DNA of 37,778 bases from Selaginella moellendorffii (lineage: Eukaryota; Streptophyta; Lycopodiopsida; Selaginellales; Selaginellaceae), in NCBI RefSeq assembly GCF_000143415.4, contig NW_003314485.1, positions 1 to 37,778 of the forward strand, in the 5' to 3' direction. Both the position numbers and the translations under genes were made by a program. Shown here piece after piece: positions 29,615 to 37,778 of the stretch (positions within the stretch are counted from its first letter, which is position 1; each line of letters begins with the position of its first letter). The notes under the pieces were generated by a model. That model saw nothing but the letters and a program-made list of their open reading frames with translations, had not been told where the DNA came from and did not search any database.

Positions 29615-32600
29615 TCAGCTTGAGTTTGCTGAGTCGTCGAGCTGTGGTGGGCGATTGGCCGGCTCTCTCCAGATGTCAAAGAGAATTTCTATGACTGCTT
29701 GCACCGGTGTCAGGGGGCTGGTGAGAATGATACGATCCAGACCACTAAGGATGAGTCGTCTCAATGCATAGCGATGGAATCCTTTTTCCACAAAGCATTC
29801 AACGAGATTATCAATCTCAAGGATGATGCCACTGGCGGTGTTAATCAGATAGAAAAGCGCAAAGACTTGCCCCAGGATTACTTTGGATGAGTTTGCGATG
29901 GGTCGGTTTGAGTCTCGATGAATGTACAGCGAGACTTTGAATGGAAGTGATCGACGCTTGTCATATTTTGTGGTTAAGAAAGTACCATCAACCCGTATGA
30001 CCTGGATCTGAAGGCTCAAGAAGTGAGCAGACAGATTCATGAGCGAGCCGTCCGTGCCTATGAGTGGATTATCCATCTCATTTTGCATGGCAAGGAATCG
30101 TAATAGATATATCCAGAACGGATTTCCTTCAGATTCGACTTGATCAGGGTCAAGGAAGTGGAGGATCATGGGGTTATTCATTGACACCAGATCGTCCATG
30201 TACCGGAAAGTGTGTTCGAATAGGCGCAGCAGATCGTACCAGCCTAAACGAGCGAGTCGAGTGATAAAGTTATACTCAAAGTAGAATAGGTACAGGTTAC
30301 ACCACAAGGGCGAGCACGAGAAGCCCATAGGAATCCCTCGGACTTGTCTCCATACTCTGTTACCAAGACGGACATATGTGTTCCGGATGATAAAGTGATT
30401 TAGCTCGATGACCTTCATTGGATCCATTCTGGTAGCCTTTACTAATGAGCGGCGTAGAGGTTTCCATTCGGCCTCAAACTCGCCGTTTTTCTTTTGAATC
30501 AGAAAAAGGTCTTTATGGAGGTGGTTTTGGTGCGCGAACGCCAAATTGACAAGGTTTGTCATGGCCATCGTGAGTCCTTGATCGCCCTCGAGGGGGATGG
30601 CCTCATAGCACTTCGTGATATCTCCCGTATAGATCGTGGTGATCCTATCGGGAAGATTAATCACGAACTCCTGTGTGGATCCAAGGATCCAGCACGTGTT
30701 CGTTTTTCCTCCAAAGAATTTTGCCCGTGCATAGAAATCATCAGCTATGTTTTGTAGTGCCTCCTGTATCCCTTTGAGGATAGCCGTTAGGCAGATAGTG
30801 ATTTCAGAGAAGACACATCCATCTGCATTTGTTAACCAGCGCATTTTATTCTTATGCGCTTTATAGATTCCCATGAGGTAAGGGAGATCTGGTTGTTGCG
30901 GTGGGAATTCCTGTAAGGGCGGTTCACCGAGCAGTTGTTTTATAACTTGCTCAGGCGTCTCAGGGACATTATTGTCTGAGACTACAAGTGAGAAGTCGTC
31001 GCTATTCATCCGCGCAAGCGCTTCTTCGCGGGCTAACATTTTGCAAAAGAAGGTGGGTGTGTTGGCTGCTTTATCTGCGCCACTGATATATAAGTGTTTA
31101 TGTACCCACTCCAGTTGCCGTCTTGCCTCGGGGGTGGTCATCACATCAACCGTCGGGGTGGTCTAGCAATTTTGTACTGCCATTCGAACCTGGTAGTTAA
31201 TATGCTGTTTAACAGCAGCTTCATTGCTTGGCCAGTTGCAGATGTAGACATCGGGAATTATACTGGCAATCCGATCCCAAGCATCACAGACTTTGGCAAT
31301 GATTTTTGCTGTCTGGAGTGGTTTCGGGGTGATGTGATTGAGACCTTTCTCGATGACATTCGTGAGTATGCGTGAGCCAAGGATCTTTGGATCCAATGTA
31401 CGCACATGTCCAGTCTCGTCGAGGTAAGTCACCCATGGCCATCGTTTGCATTCGCAAACCAGTGGTTCAAGAGTGTCCCAGTTACAGAAAACCTCTTTGG
31501 GTTTATAGAAGTCGTGTTTGATCTGGGGTTCATACCTCCAGCCAAAAACGATGGGATCCAGGAGTTCCGCGTCTAGGCCAATCATTTCCAGGCACTCCCT
31601 CATGAGAGTGCGGATACTGATCCTCTCGAATCCGGCACTAATGTATCGGAGGTGTATGAATTTTCGTTCGCACTCCGTTCCCTCTTTGACCAGCCATTTT
31701 CGTCCGGCCAAATGATGGATGTAGTGTAAGGTACACTGTGGAAGCAATCACGAGAGCACTTTCATTAGCTACCAATCATGGAAGGAGAAAACAGAAATTT
31801 ATTTATCGCTGCTTTCTTGCACCAAGCCTTTTGCGTAGCCTTTGTTTGTTCGAGCTTGCATTGGCCTCAGACGTTTTGGAGATTGAAGGTGGTGTGCCCG
31901 TCTCCTGTGATGTGAGTCCCGTGGATGTTTGTCCGTCGGGACGATCACGTTTCCCATTCGGTGGTAAGCCTCGAGACCTTGCCAGCGTGCGTTGTGAGGA
32001 CGGTGTAGGTGAGAAAGCTCCATTGCTTTCGCTACCGTCTCGTCGTGAAGACGTTGGGGATCTGTACTGCTGGACAGGGATGAACTTACATATGTTCATC
32101 TTAGTCTGTCCATGTGGGATGAACTCCAGATCCGGGTTGGCTGGTTTTTTCGCCAGCTCAATAGCGGCTGCTTGCATCCATTCTCGGATTTGAAATCTGG
32201 AGGATCACTTGCGGATTAGCCGTGAGTAGGGACAGGAAGATGGCGAGGCGGTCTGACGATGTCAAGCTTGAGTCTGGCCAGTACTTGTCCAGGTTGTTAA
32301 GCATGTACCAGAACAAGGAGTCAAGCCAGACAATTCCTCCTTCACATCCCTGGCAATCGTAGCGACAGTACAGGCGAAGCTGATTCCATGTACGTTGATC
32401 TCCTTGTGATAGGTTCCAGCTTTTTGTATTCAAAAAGGCATCACCATCACAGCGTCCATGGAAAGCAGCCTGCTTGAAAACCTCATCCGCAGTCTTTTGG
32501 AACGGGATAGCCGGTTTGTAAGCATAGTTCCCCAGCGTTGCATGTATGATGCTTCCAGTGTCTGTTTTGCCCACTGTACTGCATCCGGTCGTAACAAAGC

Positions 32601-33444
32601 CGCCATCTGGATCCAGTCGGATGCCTCCAAGGGAGATGTCCATCCTAAAGGATTCGTGAGTGTCCAGAACTTATGTGGTTCTGGAAGGCGGTGGGAGGCT
32701 GCATCGAGAACTCATGTGGTGGCGAAGGGAAATTTCCATCCACTCAAATTCTCCAATGGGTCAAACATGATACGACCATTGTCGATGTGGTCCACATTTG
32801 CTCCTTCCAGAGTATCCGGCTGTGACAGGATGAGTCCAATCATGAGCGTCCGTGCACTCTGGCTCAAGAACTCAAAACCATTACTAAGGTCAATCTGTGG
32901 TTTCCCCAGATCAATACCCTTCCCATATGAGCCTTTATACCTTGTAACCCGGTTGTACTCTTGGGACCATTGGAGCATTTTCCAAGTAATCCTTGGTTCG
33001 GCGGAGGAGAAATTAACAAGTTCTTTTTCCATGTCCGCCATCCACCATCGTAGTAGAGCCTGATTATCATTGACTCGATCGGTAAGGAGTGTCCAGACTA
33101 GGCACCACCATTCTTTGGTTTCAACCTGCTGGAAGAGGCAGAGGTATCGCTTGTTCTCGCCAACCGCCTCTGATTCCGGCACCGTGAGCAGCTTGTCCGC
33201 AATCTTTTTCTCATATGCAAAGATCTCGCGTAAGCGCTCAGGTTTCCTTGCGGCTAAGAGCAGTAAGAAGTACTGCACTGCCGGGACGGGAGCCACAAAA
33301 TCATCAGTGTTCGCGTACTCCGTCATCTCGGGTAGCCAGAAATCCTGGAAAACCACGCATCAGCCCATATCCGGTACGGCGGGAAAGTAGGGATGGATCG
33401 CATGGCATTTTGTATCGGCAGCCAGGTATCACACCCTGGCACGG
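29615..33444 (-). pseudogene. Penelope-like / orphan-type reverse transcriptase, broken
   Basis: The 3' part (31747-29615) is one 711-codon frame with a single TAG at 31163-31165. It shows a CxC...GHVRTLDPKIL block, then PYLMGIYKAHKNKMRW (compare the PKxHK motif), YTGDITKCYEAIP (motif A Asp), RGIPMGFSCSPLWCNLYL (motif B), TFRYMDDLVSMNN (catalytic YxDD, motif C) and TKYDKRRSLPF. These blocks match a reverse transcriptase type common in invertebrate and algal repeats and closest in style to Penelope-like elements. Upstream, 33356-32712, 32643-32158 and 32177-31803 carry the N-terminal region in changing frames, with a Ser/Pro/Arg-rich linker at about 31810-32060. Coding character extends to 33444, where a different element begins. 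No endonuclease domain is recognised. Confidence 0.75.
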
Positions 33445-33530
33445 GGGGCTGGGTAGTTTTTGAGCTGAGCTCACGAGCTGAGCTCAAGTCAATGAAAGTC
33501 AACGAAAGTCAACGGAAGTCAATACAATCC
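33445..33530. mobile_element. Terminus of the element carrying the ParB-methyltransferase gene
   Basis: Reading inward from 33445: GGGGCTGGGTAGTTTTT, a GAGCTGAGCTCACGAGCT palindromic block (33461-33478), then four tandem copies of AAGTCAAYG (33484-33520). The inverted copy at 26-1263 ends at exactly the same base, and a diverged version occurs at 1590-1690, so this is a recurrent boundary. The partner terminus is not in the window. Confidence 0.65.
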
Positions 33531-34683
33531 CCTAACTAGCGAAAGTTTAATGGCACTACCTTAGTTCGTCCTGAACCAAGAATTTTTAACATAAAATCTA
33601 GGTGTTTAAGGTATTCCATAAGCTCATGTAGATTATTGGTTCGACATGAACTAATCTTTTAGTCTACAAAAAAAGAAAATAATATATTAAACAATATAAT
33701 TTATATTAAAATCAGAATATATTCAATCTTCTTCTGCTTCCATATCCAGAAAAGTAGAAATGGGTATAGTGGAATGCTCCTTCACTATAGGCTCGTGTTG
33801 TATGTAATGTTGTGCCATACGTTCAGCATAAATAGGTAAGTGGAATTGACTTTGGTCCATATGATCATCCATATCATCAAGATCAAGCGTGTGGACTGAA
33901 ACACTGTGTGTGATAAGTGTAGACCTAATAAAATAGAAACATTTGAGAATAAATATTATAGATTATTTCAAGCACTAACATCACCTGTCGCAAAATCTCC
34001 TAAGAATGTCCTCAAAGGCACCCTCCTTCTCAAGTGCAAAAACCGCTCGGCCTGTCTCTTTTGCTGCCTGCACCATTGATCCAAATCCTGCTGTAGCATC
34101 AAGCACAATCCCCTTTGGCGGACAAAATAACTCCAACAAGATTTGCATGGCCGTGACCGAACGATGTCGATAACCAGGGAACGCTGGGTGAAGAACGTCC
34201 GAGTCAATCACATTTGGGATGATGTCTGTAGAGCTGTCATATCCTGGTAAAGCAAGAGCAGCACGCTCGTCAGCTCGTGTGGCATTACGCCGGTTCCCAA
34301 TGTGGCATAGAGCATGGTAGTTCCAGGAATAAATCTGGAAAAAAAAAATAGAATAGAGTTAATTTATAGATAAAGAAGTCACACACCTTTCGCGTCTGCC
34401 TGCTAGTGCCTTTTGTGTCCACCGCCATACTCGAAAGAAGGCAGCCAGATGAAAACTCAACAAATCCATCATCGTTGTCAGCCAAGTGTGCGAGAAGGCC
34501 TTCCCACATTAGAGAGCGAGGAAGGATCATGACAACCACACCCTCGTATGTCATAAAGCTGCTCGCAACCTTTAAGGCTTGGGAAATGTGTTGGGCCTGC
34601 AACACATTCCATGACGGAGTATCCCCCTGTGGTGGTGCCATCCCATCGGGAAGATCAAAAAAGATGAAATCGATCTTCCCATA
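33445..34683 (-). repeat. Right arm of the 1.24-kb inverted repeat
   Basis: This is the reverse complement of 26-1263. It spans the last three exons and 3' flank of the ParB-methyltransferase gene plus the element terminus. Confidence 0.92.
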
Positions 34684-37573
34684 AGGTGTGAGCTGACCCA
34701 AACCATGGATCCACCGATCAAGCATGTAGAGCTCCCGACTAGTAGCATCTAAAAGCTGTGTGTAATCCCCAATGAGAATAGCAACTTCCCCAACACTGGC
34801 CGTTGGGGATAGAGGGCGAACCTGAAAATCAATTATTAGAACTAAAAAGTTGAAGATAAAATTCATGCTTACTAACCTGTTTATGCATCGCTGCAGAGGA
34901 GAGCTCTTCTAGGTCGTCATCTGTAGCCGTAGGGAGGGATGGGAAGAATGTCTTAGTCCGCCGAAAAGACTGATGGCTGCTCTCTGCAACATCTATAAAA
35001 AAAAAAGTGAAGTCAAGAATGAATAAAAGAATGTTCCAAATCAAAGTCCTTACTCTCATGAAAGGTTTCATGACGGCCCCTTCGGGGGTTGCGAGGAGCA
35101 GGTACTGGAATCTCTTGTGCTGGAATTTCCTGTACAATTTCCTCTGGTTCAACAGTATTTGGATTTGGCATGGTTTCCTGAGTGCTGACTTCTAGGTTTA
35201 GTTGTTGAACTTCAACAATGTCGGTATCACAGTCAGAAAGAGCCTCTGGAAAATAAGAATATAACTCAAGGTTAATATTTCCTAGCTAAGTGCTGAGTTT
35301 CAAGTGAACCTGGATGACATTCAAGGTAGAGATCTAGCTCGAAGTCCGATGTTGGCATCTGCTCCACGAGTTCAAGGTACCACGGGCATAGCTCCCTCTC
35401 ATGTGTACAAGGACAGTAGAACTCTGGCTCATACATCCCAAGCTTCTTGCCTCTAGTCAGGAGCTTCTGCAAAACACCGGTTGTGTATACCGGTGCGCCG
35501 GGGCTATATTTTAAATATCTACAAAGTAAAACAAAAATATAAATACCAATATATAAATGAGAATTGAAAAAATACCTGTAAACCATGCGCCTCGCAAGAA
35601 ATGGTTGTCCTGGTTGGTTCTTGAACTCAGCCGAACTCGTCCCACCACGTGGAAGCCAACCATTCCCTAGCTCCGCAAGACAAGCACGAATATATTCTTC
35701 GAGAGTGATACCTGTGCGGGTGCTGGAAAGAAACTTCTCATCCCAGACTTGTAGCATCTCCTCACCAGCGGCAATACTCTGAGAAATGTACGCCTTCTCC
35801 TTCATCACCTTCTCCATCCTTATCTCGCAGCGTTTTTCGTTATTTCGCAGCCAAGTGTTGAGAAGTTCCAAGCAGACACTTTGTTCAGCAAAGGACATTT
35901 TACTCTTAGAGATGTTGTAAATGAGTTCCTCCGGTGCTTTACCAGTTCCTACACACACAAAGAGTTATGAAATGTTTCACAAATTTTATAAGAACTTACG
36001 AACGCGAGAACAAATCTCGGCAATGCTATCAAGCCATTCCTGCCCGCGTCGTATGTCTGCAATCGAGAGCAACTTTTTCACCTTTGTTCTCTTCGTATTC
36101 AAAATTCGCTGCTCAATCGCATGCCACTCCATCTCCTTCTGCTGCTCGTCCCCTCGAGCATTTTTAAAGAATGACGCTCTTTCTCCTTTGATTATGGGCT
36201 GCAAGAAACATTATGTAAGTTGATACATACTTCAATAATAATTTACCTTCGCCCAGACAGCAACTAGAAAATCAAGTGGCAGTTGGTACCAAGTCTGCAA
36301 TTCTTGGCCTTTCCTAGCTCCTAGCTTCACTCGAATTGCTTCAAATACCTCACGATTGTACAACGTTTGGACCTCCTCTAGCGAGAGCATGCCCATAAAC
36401 CGAAGGTGCTCAATGTCATGTACCAATGTATGAGCTTGAAACGCAAATTGGTTTAGCCTGCAAAAACACGATATTAGCTAAGTTTACAAAAAATAAATTC
36501 TTACATGTTGATCTTATGGCATGCCATGTTGAGCTTCACAGTGTGCTCTCGAGTCATTGGTTCGACAAGTGTGACTGGAACACTAATGTGTCGTTCTTCG
36601 TCATCTCGGAACTTCTCTTGAATGCACTTCCAAAATGCCAGCCACCTATGGTTTCCATCGATCACCCAAAAGAGCTTTCCAATGAACCCTGCTGTCTCCA
36701 CATGTTGTCCTAAGAATCCATCAAACTCACGAGACTTTCGCAGCCATATAGGATCCCATTTTTCCTCAAGTTCAGTAGTCACTGACTCTGTCCGGCCGGT
36801 TCCAGGGAAAGTTGGTGAAACGATGAAGGTACCAGCTGTGCTCCCAAACCCGACCTCGGCAAAGGAGCTGTAGATAGCCATGTTGAGGTCGTAAGCTGAG
36901 CGCACCCAATGGCTTTGAACCAATCGGCACAAAGGAACTAGAAATCGATGAGGGCCATTCCACGCCATTTCCTGTAACACTTTACTGACTGTCCGTTCTT
37001 GAGCTTGGATAATTGTGTCCCGAACACGATCATTCAAGATGGTGTCAGAATCATGCATGCATAATCCCTCACCACCATTAGCTCCCCCTGCACCACCAGC
37101 CTGAGGAGCAGTAGGAGCAGCTACCATGCCCCCAGTAGCCTCTGTAGTAGATCCACCTACAACGCTACCAATAACGTCCTCAGCTGGTTCATTGACCTGG
37201 CCGCGAGCAGCCTCAGCAACCGAAGGCATAGCACCCCCACCACCGCCAACATCAGATGCAAGTACCCCACCACCAGTACCCGCAGCCTCAGGAACACCAG
37301 TACCAACAGCCTCAATAACACCAACATCGATTTGAGTGTTCATCTCAACATCCACGTCATTGTTATACTCATCGTTGCCTCCAGCATGACTAGCCGAAAC
37401 TTCATTAGATACTTGAGATGAATCTCCACTCAATCGGCCAAGCCCACAGCGATCAAGGCGGCTGCCTTTTCCTGGAGATCGAGACCATTGAGGTTGGCCT
37501 CGGCGCTTCCTCTAAAATAAAAAGCAAAACTATTAAAACATCTAACTTGTAATGTAAAGCAAACCTGTGGCAT
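33723..37573 (-). CDS. ParB-like domain fused to a permuted DNA (N6A/N4C-type) methyltransferase, intact
   Basis: Eleven exons: 37573-37565 (MPQ), 37511-36505, 36457-36247, 36198-36000, 35948-35576, 35518-35310, 35245-35054, 34992-34877, 34821-34387, 34334-33985, 33924-33723. The ten introns are 47-64 bp with GT..AG ends, and every junction keeps frame, giving about 1,100 aa without a stop. Residues 1-30 are basic (RKRRG), and about 60-150 are Ala/Gly/Val-rich and disordered. VIDGNHRWLAF (about 286-296) is the core of ParB/Srx-type domains. A Cys/His stretch (YCPCTHERELCPW) and a Pro/Glu-rich linker follow. FDLPDG (about 827-832) takes the place of DPPY motif IV, followed by the MTYEGVVVMILP strand, and VLDATAGFG (about 994-1002) is SAM motif I. 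The IV-before-I order is that of permuted DNA aminomethyltransferases. ParB-like/methylase fusions are known from phages and bacteria. DLPDG is atypical, so activity is uncertain. Predicted to be nuclear. Confidence 0.82.
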
Positions 37574-37778
37574 TTGAAGTTCAAGTCCCTTTTTGGAAGT
37601 TTCAAGCAGTCAAGTTTGATTTATATCTGCTCTCACAAGAAAAGTTTGTAAGTTAAAGATGTGCAAAATAGATTGTAAACTACAAGAAATGCAAAGGAAA
37701 AAACAAGCTCAGGTTGGCGATATAACGCCCTTCGTAGCTGACCTTCCGTCTGCCCCCCTCTTCAAAGCGTTTTATTTT
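37574..37778 (-). promoter_or_regulatory. 5' leader/promoter region of the ParB-methyltransferase gene (partial)
   Basis: Upstream of ATG 37571-37573 the minus strand is AT-rich with no open frame in phase. No certain TATA element is identified, and the window ends here, so further 5' exons cannot be excluded, although an ATG directly before the first donor fits a true start. Confidence 0.4.

Noticed and set aside
36516-36527. ATGGCATGCCAT, a 12-bp palindrome resembling the family in the 11.4-kb unit
   Set aside because: It lacks the 6-bp centre, lies in well-formed coding sequence of the ParB-like exon (MACH) and is isolated, so I treat it as coincidence.

Overview
The window looks like nuclear DNA from a land plant, most likely a lycophyte of the Selaginella type. 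I infer this from three things seen in the sequence: spliceosomal introns of only about 47-64 bp with GT..AG ends, plant-type gene debris (cytochrome P450, leucine-rich-repeat exons, a berberine-bridge-like oxidase), and a Cassandra-type miniature LTR element with a 5S rRNA domain in its LTRs. Almost everything here is mobile DNA or mobile-DNA cargo; I see no ordinary single-copy host gene that is intact. There is one 245-bp assembly gap (14661-14905).

Layout. (1) 26-1263 is an inverted, truncated copy of the 3' half of the gene at the right end. (2) 2189-13600 is an 11.4-kb unit bounded by 23-bp terminal inverted repeats flanked by TA. It holds two divergent, decaying genes: a leftward 8-exon gene (possible methyltransferase-like N-terminus, acidic/repetitive middle, FCP1-type HAD phosphatase C-terminus) and a rightward HTH + DUF7869-type (transposase-like) gene with a 1.85-kb tandem partial copy. 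This unit, and no other part of the window, carries about 18 copies of a 22-bp near-perfect palindrome (arms ATGGCRTG / CAYGCCAT) placed in introns, flanks and even inside coding sequence. (3) 14918-15510 is a complete Cassandra-like TRIM with a 5-bp target duplication. (4) 16297-20290 is a decayed Ty3/gypsy chromovirus on the minus strand whose integrase is split by a 48-bp, perfectly spliceable intron. (5) 20332-21980 is a small non-autonomous LTR element. (6) 24330-26148 is a Pack-type unit: 190-bp inverted repeats around captured oxidase and LRR exons. (7) P450, Merlin transposase and possible LINE relics follow. (8) 29615-33444 is a large, broken reverse transcriptase gene of a Penelope-like/orphan type. 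(9) 33723-37573 is an intact 11-exon gene, about 1,100 aa, that fuses a ParB-like domain to a permuted N6A/N4C-type DNA methyltransferase. It ends close to a mobile-element terminus at 33445 that truncates the reverse transcriptase gene.

The two most unusual things are the intact eukaryotic ParB-like/DNA-methyltransferase fusion carried by a mobile element, and the 11.4-kb transposon-like unit densely seeded with one palindrome family. Whether a modification enzyme of this kind acts on such palindromes is speculation, but it is testable.
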